DNA of 64,000 bases from Chloroflexota bacterium (GTDB taxonomy: Bacteria; Chloroflexota; Limnocylindria; QHBO01). The first letter of the stretch is position 1, and each line of letters starts with the position of its first letter. The translations under genes were made by a program, and so were the position numbers. The notes under the pieces were generated by a model that worked only from the letters and a program-made list of their open reading frames with translations, searched no databases and was not told the origin of the DNA. The stretch lies in NCBI GenBank assembly GCA_038040195.1, contig JBBPIR010000001.1, forward strand, positions 269,661-333,660. The letters are read 5' to 3'. Below are positions 8,041 to 16,595 of the stretch, piece after piece.

Positions 8041-8925
8041 ATGACCGCCGGGCCAGGTACTGGATCGCCGCGACTCAGCCGGCGCAGGAGGCTGACCTTC
8101 TTCCTGCTGTTCATCGTCGGGTTGATCGCGCTGTGGGAGGGGACCAAGCTGCTGGGCGGCGACCCGTACCGGATCGACGGGGAGGTCGTCTGGACGCCCC
8201 CGATGGACATCGGCATGGCCAGCGACGTCAACATGCCGCACTTCTGGGTGATCTTCGAGCGCCTCTTTCAGCCGTTGACCTCGGGCGCTGAGCAGACCCT
8301 GGCCGGTTATCTCTTCGACCAGGCCGTGTACACCCTCCGCTCCGCGTTCATCGGCTTCACCCTCGGGGGCCTGCTGGGAATCGGGCTGGCGGTGGCCTTC
8401 GTCCACTTCGGGCTCATCGAGCGTGCGTTTGTCCCCTATGTCGTCGCCAGCCAGACGATCCCCATCATCGCCCTCGCCCCGCTCATCGTGTACCTGGTTG
8501 GGCAGAACGTGACGAGCGTCGTCATCGTGGCCACCTACCTGAGCTTCTTCCCGGTGACGATCGCCATGCTCCGCGGCCTTCGCTCCCCGGACCCGCGGGC
8601 GCTGGAGCTGATGCGCTCGTATGCCGCGTCCCGGAGGGCGGTGCTCTGGAAGGTGCGGTTCCCGGCCTCGCTGCCCTACCTGATGACGGCCTTGAAGATC
8701 ACCGCCACGGCCAGCATCGTGGGCGCCATCGTGGGCGAGGGATCTGGCAGCCTCCAGGCCGGGCTGGGGCGGGCCCTGGTGTTCTTCTCCCAGCAGTACA
8801 CGGTCGCTCCGGAGAAGCTGTGGGGAGCGATCCTGTTCTCCTCCGCGGTCGGGATCGTCTGTTTCGGGCTCGTGCGCCTCGTTGAGCTCCGGGTGGTGCG
8901 GGCGCAGCCCGGCGTGGAGCTCTGA
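8041..8925 (+). CDS. NitT/TauT-type ABC transporter permease 1
   Basis: 294 residues. N-terminal helix (LTFFLLFIVGLIALWEGTKL), then a ~60-residue periplasmic insert, then the BPD_transp_1 core with the coupling-helix (EAA-like) segment ALELMRSYAASRRAVLWKVRFPASLPYLM. Its partner permease is a separate gene at 9807, so the importer is probably a heterodimer. The stop overlaps the ATPase start by 1 nt (TGATG). The neighbours suggest uptake of a pyrimidine, hydantoin or beta-amino acid precursor. Confidence 0.88.
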   Translation: MTAGPGTGSPRLSRRRRLTFFLLFIVGLIALWEGTKLLGGDPYRIDGEVVWTPPMDIGMASDVNMPHFWVIFERLFQPLTSGAEQTLAGYLFDQAVYTLRSAFIGFTLGGLLGIGLAVAFVHFGLIERAFVPYVVASQTIPIIALAPLIVYLVGQNVTSVVIVATYLSFFPVTIAMLRGLRSPDPRALELMRSYAASRRAVLWKVRFPASLPYLMTALKITATASIVGAIVGEGSGSLQAGLGRALVFFSQQYTVAPEKLWGAILFSSAVGIVCFGLVRLVELRVVRAQPGVEL

Positions 8926-9779
8926 TGACCGCGAGCGCGCCAGAGGCACCCGTTGTTCGGCTGACGGGCGTCAGCAAGGCATTCGGTGTCACCGGATCGT
9001 CCGCTGCGACGCCAACCGTGGCCCTGAGCGACATCAGCCTGGACATCCATCGCGGCGAGTTCGTCTCGCTGATCGGTCCGTCCGGCTGCGGCAAGTCGAC
9101 CCTCCTCCGCCTGGTCGGCGACCTCACCGAGCCAACCGGTGGCACCGTCCAGGTCAACGGCAAGCCGGCCGGCCAGGCCCGCCTCGACCGCGATTACGGG
9201 ATGGTGTTCCAATCCCCCACCCTGTTCGACTGGCGGACCGTGGAGGAGAACGTCCGTCTCCCGCTCGAGCTGTTCGGCTACGACAAGGCGGCGAAGACCG
9301 AGCGAACGAGCGAGATGCTCGAGCTGGTCAGGCTGACCGATTTCGCCCGCCATCGCCCCTACCAGCTGTCGGGCGGCATGCAGCAGCGGGTGGCCATCGC
9401 CCGAGCACTGGCCTTTTCCCCATCCCTGCTGCTCATGGACGAGCCCTTCGGGGCCCTGGATGAGATGACCCGCGAGCGAATGAACTCCGAGGTGCTGAGC
9501 ATCTGGGCCCGGACCGGGATCACAGTCATCTTCGTCACGCACTCCATCCCAGAGGCGGTGTTCCTGTCGAGTCGGGTCGCGGTCATGAGCGCCCGTCCGG
9601 GTCGCATCACCCGGGTCGTGGACGTCGACCTGCCCCGCCCGCGGGGATTGGCGACGCGCGAAAGCCCCGCGTATTTCTCCTTCATCACCGAGGTGCGCGA
9701 GGCACTCCGTGCCGGGGAGGGAACCGAGACCGATCTCGCCTCCGCCGAGCGAACGGCGGCCGAAGGGCTCATCGGCTAG
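8925..9779 (+). CDS. NitT/TauT-type ABC transporter ATPase
   Basis: 284 residues with all nucleotide-binding motifs: Walker A GPSGCGKST, Q-loop FQSPTLFDWRT, signature LSGGMQQR, Walker B LLLMDEPFGALDE and switch His VTHSIPEAV. It is of the nitrate/taurine/HMP (SsuB/TauB/ThiZ) group and energises the two permeases encoded on either side. Confidence 0.92.
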   Translation: MTASAPEAPVVRLTGVSKAFGVTGSSAATPTVALSDISLDIHRGEFVSLIGPSGCGKSTLLRLVGDLTEPTGGTVQVNGKPAGQARLDRDYGMVFQSPTLFDWRTVEENVRLPLELFGYDKAAKTERTSEMLELVRLTDFARHRPYQLSGGMQQRVAIARALAFSPSLLLMDEPFGALDEMTRERMNSEVLSIWARTGITVIFVTHSIPEAVFLSSRVAVMSARPGRITRVVDVDLPRPRGLATRESPAYFSFITEVREALRAGEGTETDLASAERTAAEGLIG

Positions 9780-9806
9780 GCGGTCGAGGAGCCGAAGGCA
9801 GCACCG

Positions 9807-10592
9807 ATGGATGCCCTGCGCCGATATCTCCCAGCCGCGCTCATCCTCGTCGGTGTCCTGGTGGCGTGGGAGGTCGGGGTCCAGGTCTCCGGGGTGCAGG
9901 GATTCATCCTTCCGGCCCCCTCCGCCATCTGGGCCGCCCTGGTCGAGAACTGGACCGAGGCCTACGCCATCCTGCCCGCCGCCCGAGTGACGCTCTTCGA
10001 GGCCATGGGCGGCCTCATCCTGGGTACGGTCCTGGGCGTTATCACCGCGTTTGTCGTGTCGCGCTTCCCGGCGTCCCGCGACACCGTGCTGCCGCTGGCG
10101 ATCGCGATCAACGCCATCCCGATCATCGCCTTCGCTCCTGTCGCGAACAACTGGTTCGGGATCCTGAGTCCGCTCTCGAAGATGGCCATCGCGGCCGCCC
10201 TCGTCTACTTCCCGATCATGATCAACGTCCTGCGTGGCCTGACCCAGGTGGAGGCGTCGGCCCTCGAGCTGATGCGCTCCTACGCCGCCGGGCCGACGGC
10301 CGTCACGCGCAAGGTCCGCGTCCCCAACGCCCTGCCGTTCTTCCTCACCGGACTCAAGGTGGCGACCACCCTGAGTCTGATCGGTGCGGTCGTTGGCGAG
10401 TACTTCGGTGGCCTGTCGGCCACCCTCGGCCGGGTCGTGGTGGCGGCGGCCAGCGAGCTGCGGTTCGATGTGACCTGGGCGGCCATCCTGATCGTGTCGT
10501 TGATCGGGATCGTCCTGTACCTGGGGGTCGTCGTGCTTGAGCGTCTGCTCATCCCCTGGCATCCATCGGTGCGAGGCGAGAGACCAGCCTGA
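9807..10592 (+). CDS. NitT/TauT-type ABC transporter permease 2
   Basis: 261 residues, about six helices, with the coupling segment ALELMRSYAAGPTAVTRKVR, nearly identical in pattern to permease 1, and APVANNWFGILSPLSKM in the core. It starts 27 nt after the ATPase gene, so permease-ATPase-permease are one operon. Confidence 0.88.
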   Translation: MDALRRYLPAALILVGVLVAWEVGVQVSGVQGFILPAPSAIWAALVENWTEAYAILPAARVTLFEAMGGLILGTVLGVITAFVVSRFPASRDTVLPLAIAINAIPIIAFAPVANNWFGILSPLSKMAIAAALVYFPIMINVLRGLTQVEASALELMRSYAAGPTAVTRKVRVPNALPFFLTGLKVATTLSLIGAVVGEYFGGLSATLGRVVVAAASELRFDVTWAAILIVSLIGIVLYLGVVVLERLLIPWHPSVRGERPA

Positions 10593-10617
10593 TCACGACC
10601 TCACTTGCGCCGAGTGC

Positions 10618-10646
10618 TGGCCACAGTGGTCAGTCGCCCGTAGAAT
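10618..10646 (+). promoter_or_regulatory. Candidate promoter for the binding-protein gene
   Basis: CTGCCA (10618-10623), 17-nt spacer, TAGAAT (10641-10646) in the 103-nt gap before the solute-binding protein gene. The -10 matches consensus at five of six positions; the -35 is weak. It would allow extra expression of the binding protein relative to the membrane components. Confidence 0.4.
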
Positions 10647-10695
10647 TGCCCTTCACGGACGGCCCCTGCCCGGGCCATCACATTGAGGAGTGGAG

Positions 10696-11868
10696 ATGAG
10701 GGTTTTACGTGTCTTTGCGGCGCTGGGATTCAGCGCCTTGCTGCTCGCGGCTTGTCAGCCGAGCGCGAGCGAGAGCCCAACGGGGAACGGCACTGAACCG
10801 AGTGCCGACGAGAGCCAGATCACCTACGAGCCGGCCAGCGTGCGGCTCCAGCTGCAGTGGACAGACCAGGCCCAGTTCGCCGGCTACTACGCGGCGGTCG
10901 AGCAGGGCTACTACGACGACGTTGCCCTGACGGTGGAGATCCTCGCTGGCGGCGGGACCATCGTTCCGCAGCAGGTGGGATCGGCCCCGGATGGCCCGGA
11001 GTTCACGATCGCCTGGATGCCGAAGGTGCTCGAGGCGCGCGAGGCTGATTCAGACCTCGTCCACCTGGCGCAGATCTTCCAGCGCTCCGCCACCCTCTCG
11101 GTGGCATGGGCCGACAGCGGCATCACCGAGGTGTCCGACTGGGAGGGCAAGCGCATCGGCGCCTGGCCGTTCGGCAACGAGCTGGAGGTCCTGGCCTCGG
11201 CCCCGATCCTGGCCGACCTGGCCGACGGCGTGGACTTCACCCGAGTCGAGCAGGACTTCGACATGAACGAGCTCATCGCGGCCCAGGATGGGTGCGCGGC
11301 GAGCGACCAGGACTGCGTCGACGTCGCCGAGGCGATGATCTACAACGAGTGGGCGCAGCTGCTGGAAACGACCGACCCGAACACCGGCGAGCTGTTCCAG
11401 CCGGACCAGTTCACCGTCTTCGACTACAACGACCTCGGCACTGCCATGCTGCAGGACGGGCTGTGGGCCCGACAGTCGTGGCTGGAGGAGGGGAACAACG
11501 AGGAAGTCACGATGCGCTTCCTGCAGGCATCGTTCCGTGGCTGGATGTACTGCCGCGACAATCCCGATGACTGCGTCCAGTACTCCGTGGACCGGGGCAG
11601 CATCTGGGGTCGGGGCCACCTGGCCTGGATGATGAACGAGATCAACAAGCTGGTCTGGCCGGCGCCGGACGGCATTGGTGCGCTGGACCAGGACGTCCTG
11701 GCCCAGACCGTCGACACGGCCACCGCGGCGGGGATCCTCGCCGGGGCTCCCGACGACGCGGCGTTCCGCTCCGACCTGCGCGAGGCGGCCCTCGCCGGGA
11801 TCGACGGCGACACGACCGGCGCCGACTGGGAGGCTCCCGTGGTGGAGATCACCCCCGCCGGCGAGTAA
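10696..11868 (+). CDS. NMT1/THI5-like solute-binding lipoprotein
   Basis: 390 residues. Lipoprotein signal ending in the lipobox LLAAC (Cys about residue 20), then a Ser/Thr/Glu-rich linker and the NMT1-like fold: VRLQLQWTDQAQFAGYYAAV and GYYDDVALTVEILAGG are the typical opening of HMP/aliphatic-sulfonate/pyrimidine-type binding proteins. ATG 10696 is chosen because GAGGAG lies a few bases upstream; GTG 10690 is in frame. It delivers the ligand to the importer just upstream. The ligand is not determined; thiamine-precursor proteins share this fold, but the gene context favours a pyrimidine-catabolism substrate. Confidence 0.87.
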   Translation: MRVLRVFAALGFSALLLAACQPSASESPTGNGTEPSADESQITYEPASVRLQLQWTDQAQFAGYYAAVEQGYYDDVALTVEILAGGGTIVPQQVGSAPDGPEFTIAWMPKVLEAREADSDLVHLAQIFQRSATLSVAWADSGITEVSDWEGKRIGAWPFGNELEVLASAPILADLADGVDFTRVEQDFDMNELIAAQDGCAASDQDCVDVAEAMIYNEWAQLLETTDPNTGELFQPDQFTVFDYNDLGTAMLQDGLWARQSWLEEGNNEEVTMRFLQASFRGWMYCRDNPDDCVQYSVDRGSIWGRGHLAWMMNEINKLVWPAPDGIGALDQDVLAQTVDTATAAGILAGAPDDAAFRSDLREAALAGIDGDTTGADWEAPVVEITPAGE

Positions 11869-11915
11869 GCCCATCGCGGGCGGGCTCGCTGAGCCCGCTC
11901 ATCCCAGAGACCGAT

Positions 11916-11943
11916 GGAGGCCCCTCGTCCGCGAGGGGCCTCC
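11916..11943. terminator. Bidirectional hairpin terminator between convergent genes
   Basis: Perfect 12-bp stem GGAGGCCCCTCG / CGAGGGGCCTCC with a TCCG tetraloop, placed between the binding-protein gene (+) and the antiporter gene (-). There is no long T-run, but position and stability fit a shared terminator. Confidence 0.75.
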
Positions 11944-11945
11944 GG

Positions 11946-13127
11946 CTATGTCACGACCGGAGGCGAAGCGGCGTCCGGTTCCGCGCGGCGGACCAGCCGC
12001 GGCATGAGGGGCGGGACCAGAAGGCTGGTGATGACGACCATCCCTACCACCACCAGGTAGAGATCCGGCCCAAATGCCCCGGCTGCCAGAGCCAGCCCGG
12101 CCACGATGATCTCGACCTCCCCACGCGGGACCATGGCCCAGCCGATGAGCGCGGCCCGGTGGCGCCCCGTCCGCAGTGCGCCCAGGAACGAGCCGGCGAA
12201 CTTGGTGACCACCGCCAGGGCCGTGATTCCCACCAGCAGCGCGACGGTCGCACCGGAGCCGAAAACGGTCAGGTCGATCTGAGCGCCGACGAACCCGAAG
12301 AAGAACGGTGTGAAGAAGGCCGCCACGGGTGCTGTCTCGTTCTCCAGCGCGTCACGCTCGGCGGACTCCCCCACCACCATGCCGGCCAGGAATGCGCCGA
12401 TGATGGCCGCCAGGCCAATGGCCGCGCTGAGCGCGGCAAGCCCGAGCATGACGATCATGCCCGGCAGGAACGGCGTCTCGGCGAAGCGCGGCGCGGTCAG
12501 GATCGACGGGCGGCGGGACAGGATGCCGGCGCCCGCCACAACCACGATAACGATGAACGCGGCCGCGAGCCCCAGGGTGACCAGGATCTCCCCCGAATCC
12601 ACGCCGCCGCTCGCCATGCCCACCGCCACGGCCACGATCAGCATGGCCAGCACGTCGTCGATGATGGCCGCCCCCAGCACGATCCGCCCGGAAACGGTCT
12701 GCAGCGCGCCAAGGTGGTCCAGCGTGCGGGAGGTGATGCCCACCGATGTGGCGGTCAGGGCCGCGGCCAGGAACACGCGCCCCTCCAGCGGCAGGTCCAG
12801 GGCGCTGGCCACCGCGAATCCGCCCAGGAAGGGCAGGATCACGCCCAGGACCGCCACTGTGAAAGCCGTTCCCCCGACCCGGACCAGATCGCCAACGCGG
12901 GTGTGAACCCCCACCTCGAACAGCAGGAGGACGGCGCCGATCTGCGCAAACAGCTCGGTCTCAGGGGTAATGCTGTACCAGCCCAGCAGCGCCGGACCCA
13001 CGATCACCCCGGCCAGGATCTCCCCCACCAGGGTCGGCTGGCCCAGGCGCTTGAAGATCTCGTCGCCGACCTTGGCCGCGGCCAGCAGGACGAAGAGCTG
13101 GAACAGAACCCCTGCGAGGTGATCCAC
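11946..13127 (-). CDS. CPA2-family cation:proton antiporter (Kef/NapA-like)
   Basis: 393 residues, 11-13 predicted helices. Characteristic blocks: AAAKVGDEIFKRLGQPTLVGEILAG (N-terminal inverted repeat), LLLFEVGVHT, ALTATSVGITSRTL, GAAIIDDVLAMLIVAV with the Asp-Asp pair of the ion site, and a C-terminal GWAMVPRGEVEIIVA. It exchanges K+ or Na+ for H+ across the membrane. No TrkA-N regulatory domain follows, so this is a membrane-domain-only version. Confidence 0.85.
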   Translation of the reverse strand: MDHLAGVLFQLFVLLAAAKVGDEIFKRLGQPTLVGEILAGVIVGPALLGWYSITPETELFAQIGAVLLLFEVGVHTRVGDLVRVGGTAFTVAVLGVILPFLGGFAVASALDLPLEGRVFLAAALTATSVGITSRTLDHLGALQTVSGRIVLGAAIIDDVLAMLIVAVAVGMASGGVDSGEILVTLGLAAAFIVIVVVAGAGILSRRPSILTAPRFAETPFLPGMIVMLGLAALSAAIGLAAIIGAFLAGMVVGESAERDALENETAPVAAFFTPFFFGFVGAQIDLTVFGSGATVALLVGITALAVVTKFAGSFLGALRTGRHRAALIGWAMVPRGEVEIIVAGLALAAGAFGPDLYLVVVGMVVITSLLVPPLMPRLVRRAEPDAASPPVVT

Positions 13128-13152
13128 GGCTGCCTTTCCGCCCAGATGCCAA

Positions 13153-13179
13153 GAGACTGCGCAACGGCTGCGCAGTCTC
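13153..13179. promoter_or_regulatory. 11-bp perfect inverted repeat upstream of the antiporter
   Basis: GAGACTGCGCA, 5-nt loop, TGCGCAGTCTC, 26 bp before the antiporter start and 45 bp after the end of the HAD gene. It may terminate the HAD transcript or act as an operator/5'-UTR hairpin for the antiporter. Confidence 0.5.
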
Positions 13180-13223
13180 CACCTTGACCGGCGATACGGG
13201 CCCGGTCCGGCCCTATCTCGAGT

Positions 13224-13901
13224 CTAGACCGATGTCGGCGCGGGCGGCAAGGCCGCAAAGGCCTCTTCGAGGTGGGCACCGAGCTCGGCCAGCGAGTCGA
13301 TCACCGCAGCCGGTCGCGCGCCATCTGGGAGACGTTGGATCAAGCCCCATGGACCGCGCCGGATCCAGATCGATCGGAAGCCGGCGGTCATGGCCGGGAT
13401 GACGTCGTTGTCGACCCGATCTCCCACGTGGGCCACCGAAGCCGGATCCGGGTCACCCAGCAGCTCGAGGACGCGGCGGAAGTAGGCGGGCGCGGGCTTG
13501 GCAACCCCCATCTCCTCCGACATCGCGATCACCTCGGCCGGCAGGTCCAGCGCCCGCAGCTCCGAGGTGCGATGGGCAGGCTGGTTGCCGAAGATCGCCA
13601 GCCGATATCCGTCCGCGCGCATCGCGGCCAGGGTGGGCCGCACGTCGGGATACAGGTCCTCCTCGCGGAAGCCGCCGTAGGCCGCTTCCAGCTGGTCGCG
13701 ATGCCGCTCCCAGTGCGGCGAGCCAACGGCCGCGAACACCTCCGGGTGCGCGCCCCCGCGGGCAATGACTGCGCCCAGGAGGGCCATGAACGTCAACCGG
13801 GGCACGCCGACGACGTCGGCCCACATTCCCCACACCCGGGTTTCATCGACGAGCGTCTCGCCGACGTCAAAGACCACCCATCGGTTGCCACCATGAGTCA
13901 T
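13224..13901 (-). CDS. HAD-superfamily hydrolase
   Basis: 225 residues. Motif I is WVVFDVGETLVDE: nucleophile Asp present, but the usual second Asp of DxDxT is Glu. Motif II is AIFGNQPAHR, motif III Lys is in MGVAKPAPAYFRRV, motif IV is VAHVGDRVDNDVIPA. This is a subfamily I (cap C1) phosphatase-like enzyme, substrate unknown. The ATG is at 13901; TACCAT is 6 nt upstream (13908-13913) and there is no ribosome binding site, so it is probably leaderless. Confidence 0.8.
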   Translation of the reverse strand: MTHGGNRWVVFDVGETLVDETRVWGMWADVVGVPRLTFMALLGAVIARGGAHPEVFAAVGSPHWERHRDQLEAAYGGFREEDLYPDVRPTLAAMRADGYRLAIFGNQPAHRTSELRALDLPAEVIAMSEEMGVAKPAPAYFRRVLELLGDPDPASVAHVGDRVDNDVIPAMTAGFRSIWIRRGPWGLIQRLPDGARPAAVIDSLAELGAHLEEAFAALPPAPTSV

Positions 13902-13990
13902 AGAAGAATGGTATCCGGCTGGATTGGCCCGTCCGTCCGCCTTTGAATCACGTGTGACTGTGAATGCCAGATATCGGCCCTTCAGTCTGG

Positions 13991-14008
13991 TTCTCAGTTA
14001 CGTGAGAA
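13991..14008. promoter_or_regulatory. Palindromic operator-like site TTCTCA-N6-TGAGAA
   Basis: Perfect 6-bp arms with a 6-nt centre in the 188-bp divergent gap between the HAD gene and the ABC-2 exporter operon, 82 bp before the exporter start. The symmetry fits a dimeric repressor site; no regulator gene is adjacent. Confidence 0.4.
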
Positions 14009-14089
14009 TCGAATTCGGCGCCGGTCCCTTCGTGCCTACCGGGACGACCTGACGCACCGCCCGGTCCGAGCGGGTAGCATCGGCGGCCC

Positions 14090-15070
14090 ATGACCCTGGT
14101 CGTCGACAGCATCACCAAGCGCTTCGGCGAGATCGTGGCCCTGGACGGGGTCAGCTTCTCCGCCGAGCCGGGCCGCATCTTCGGCCTGCTGGGGGCCAAC
14201 GGGGCGGGCAAGACGACCAGCATGCGGATCGTGCTGGACATTCTCCGCGCCGATTCGGGGACGGTCACCTGGCAGGGGCGCGCCAACACCGAGGTCCCGC
14301 GCCGGACGTGGGGCTACCTGCCCGAAGAGCGCGGGCTGTACCTCCAGATGACGGTGATGGAGGTGCTCCGCTTCTTCGCCGCCCTGTACGGCGTGCCGGG
14401 CCGCGAGGCCACCGCGGACGTGGAGGACTGGCTGGAGCGCTTCCGGATCCCGGACTACCGCGACCGCAAGGTCCAGGAGCTGTCCAAGGGCAACCAGCAG
14501 AAGATCCAGTTCATCGCGGCCATCCTCCACGACCCCGACGTCCTGATCATGGACGAGCCGTTCAACGGCCTGGACCCGGTCAACGTCCAGCTGTTGAAGG
14601 AGGCGTTCCTCGAGATGCGCGGCCGGGGCAAGGCGCTCATCTTCTCCACCCACCAGATGGAGACGGTCGAGGAGCTGTGCGAGTCGATCGTGATCGTTGA
14701 CCAGGGGCGGGTGGTGGTGGCCGGCCACGTTCGCGACGTCAAGCGGGCCATGGGCCGCCAGGTCGTCCGACTGGCCGCCGAGGGCGTGAACGGTACCGAT
14801 GGGCTGGCGTGGGTCGAGCAGATGCCCGGCGTCAGCCTTACCCGGCGCGGCGAGGACTACCTGGAGCTTCATGTCCGGACCGGTACCGATCCCGCCTCGC
14901 TGCTGCAGGCCGCACTGGAGCGCGGCGAGCGCGTGACGCGCTTCGAGATCACCGATCCGTCGCTCGAGGAGGTGTTCATCGAGCACGTTGGCCGCCCGGC
15001 CGAGTTTGCCGAGGAGCGGCATCTGGCGCCGGGGCAGACGCGGGACGGCGCTCCGAAGGAAGGGCCGTGA
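14090..15070 (+). CDS. ABC-2 exporter ATPase (NatA-like)
   Basis: 326 residues: Walker A GANGAGKTT, signature LSKGNQQK, Walker B VLIMDEPFNGLDPV, switch His FSTHQMETVE, then a C-terminal DUF4162-like domain (about 215-300). It matches NatA-type ATPases of sodium/drug exporters. TAGCAT lies 9 nt before the ATG. The stop overlaps the permease start by 4 nt (GTGA). Confidence 0.88.
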   Translation: MTLVVDSITKRFGEIVALDGVSFSAEPGRIFGLLGANGAGKTTSMRIVLDILRADSGTVTWQGRANTEVPRRTWGYLPEERGLYLQMTVMEVLRFFAALYGVPGREATADVEDWLERFRIPDYRDRKVQELSKGNQQKIQFIAAILHDPDVLIMDEPFNGLDPVNVQLLKEAFLEMRGRGKALIFSTHQMETVEELCESIVIVDQGRVVVAGHVRDVKRAMGRQVVRLAAEGVNGTDGLAWVEQMPGVSLTRRGEDYLELHVRTGTDPASLLQAALERGERVTRFEITDPSLEEVFIEHVGRPAEFAEERHLAPGQTRDGAPKEGP

Positions 15071-16350
15071 TCGGCGGACTGTTCCCCAACGCGTGGACCG
15101 TGGCGGTCCGGGAGTTCCGCCTCCGCGTGCGAACCCGCGTATTCCAGGTGGTGACCCTGATCCTGGCGCTGGTGGGCGTCACGCTGGCGCTCCTCCCGGT
15201 GGGCATCAGCGCCCTGGGATTCGACGAGCCTGCTTCAGTGGCGGTGTATGTCGCCGGCCCCGAGGCCGACGTGGAGGCCGACGCACTTGTCGCCATCCTC
15301 AACCAGACGGAGCAGTCAGGTGTCGAGGCCGAGGTCACGAGGGACGCGGATGCGGCGCGCGCAGCCGTCGAGGCCGGCGAGCGGGACGGGCTGGTCACCG
15401 TGGACCGCGGGGCGGACGGCGACCTGGCGTTCGACCTCTACACCGCCGAGGGGCCAACGAGCGGCCTCGTCTTCTCCGTCAACACCGCTGCCGGACAGGT
15501 GGCCGTCGCCGACCGCCTGCAGCGCGCCGGCGTGGATCCAGGCCAAATGGGCGAGATCTTCGCCCCCACCGCATTCGAGGTGACCCCGGTCGACCCGAAT
15601 GCGATCGATCCCGAGGAGAATTTCGGCGCGCGCTACGTCTTGGCCACGGCCCTGGTGGTCCTCATGTTCATGGCCATCATCACTTATGGCCAATGGGTCG
15701 CCACCAGCGTTGCGGAGGAGAAGGCCAGCCGGGTCATGGAGCTGTTGATCACCGCGGCCACGCCCCGGCAGCTGTTGCTGGGCAAAGTCATGGGCGCCGG
15801 GGGCGCCGGGCTGGCCCAATACGTGGTCGTCGTGGCGGCTGCCCTGGGCGGCCTGGTGCTCCAGGGCCCGGTCAGTGAGTTCGTCCTCGGCGATGCGGCC
15901 GGTCCAGCGCTGGAAGTCCAGGGCCTGGATCCAATCCTGCTGGCGGTGGTCGGACTGTTCTTCCTCGGCGGGTTTGGGTTGTACGCCACGCTGTACGCGG
16001 CGCTGGGGTCGACCGCTTCACGCCAGGAGGAGGTGCAGAACATCACCGGGCCGATGATCCTGGTCGGGGTTGCCGGATACCTCGCCGCATTCACGGCCCT
16101 CAATGTCCCCGATGCTGACTGGGTCCGCGCCCTGTCATTCGTTCCGTTCTTCAGCCCATACCTGGTCCCGATTCGGCTGGTGATGGGCCAGATTCAGCCA
16201 TGGGAGATCGGCCTGTCGTTCGCCTTCCTGATCGTCGGCGTGGCCGGCGCGCTGTGGGTGGCCGCCCGCATCTACTCCGCGGGCGTCCTGCTCTACGGGC
16301 AGCGCGCCGGCCTGCGCGCCGTGTGGCGGGCGGTCCGCGTCAACCGCTAG
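15067..16350 (+). CDS. ABC-2 exporter permease (NatB-like)
   Basis: 427 residues. N-terminal helix, a ~140-residue extracytoplasmic domain (residues ~50-190), then five or six helices including SVAEEKASRVMELLITAATP, the cytoplasmic motif typical of NatB/ABC2_membrane_3 proteins. It pairs with the ATPase just upstream. The substrate is unknown; Na+ or an amphiphile are the usual options. Confidence 0.87.
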   Translation: MIGGLFPNAWTVAVREFRLRVRTRVFQVVTLILALVGVTLALLPVGISALGFDEPASVAVYVAGPEADVEADALVAILNQTEQSGVEAEVTRDADAARAAVEAGERDGLVTVDRGADGDLAFDLYTAEGPTSGLVFSVNTAAGQVAVADRLQRAGVDPGQMGEIFAPTAFEVTPVDPNAIDPEENFGARYVLATALVVLMFMAIITYGQWVATSVAEEKASRVMELLITAATPRQLLLGKVMGAGGAGLAQYVVVVAAALGGLVLQGPVSEFVLGDAAGPALEVQGLDPILLAVVGLFFLGGFGLYATLYAALGSTASRQEEVQNITGPMILVGVAGYLAAFTALNVPDADWVRALSFVPFFSPYLVPIRLVMGQIQPWEIGLSFAFLIVGVAGALWVAARIYSAGVLLYGQRAGLRAVWRAVRVNR

Positions 16351-16405
16351 CCGCGCCACGGTGCGCCGACCTAGACGGCCAGCCGCGGCTCGTTGTACAC
16401 GAGGC

Positions 16406-16542
16406 GTACATATCGGCCAAACAGGGGCAGGGTGGAGGCGTGAATCGTCCAATATTGGCCATTTTGTTCGCGGAGCGATCATTTGTGCCAAGAAAGGCGA
16501 GGCACCGGGTGGTATGGGGCCGGATATTGGCCGTTATGTACA
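16406..16542. repeat. Inverted and direct repeats in the 245-bp convergent gap
   Basis: Between the exporter permease and pntB. gtacatatcggccaa (16406-16420) and ttggccgttatgtac (16528-16542) are inverted copies matching at 14 of 15 positions. Between them lies a perfect palindrome ccaatattgg (16449-16458), and atattggcc recurs at 16452 and 16525. A further palindrome agccgcggct is at 16381-16390. There is no coding potential that I trust. It could be a degenerate mobile-element pair of ends or a long-stem transcript. Confidence 0.55.
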
Positions 16543-16595
16543 CCGGGTGGACATTCACCCCGCGAGCCGCGCCGTCGGGCCGGAGACGGTGGCGG

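Noticed and set aside
8676-10562. 628-codon open frame on the minus strand
   Set aside because: Antisense shadow of the ABC importer genes, with Arg/Gly/Asp/His-biased composition and no recognisable motif.
10696-11868. Naming the importer thiamine-precursor (ThiXYZ)
   Set aside because: No thiamine genes are near and no TPP riboswitch is seen upstream; the fold alone is not specific.
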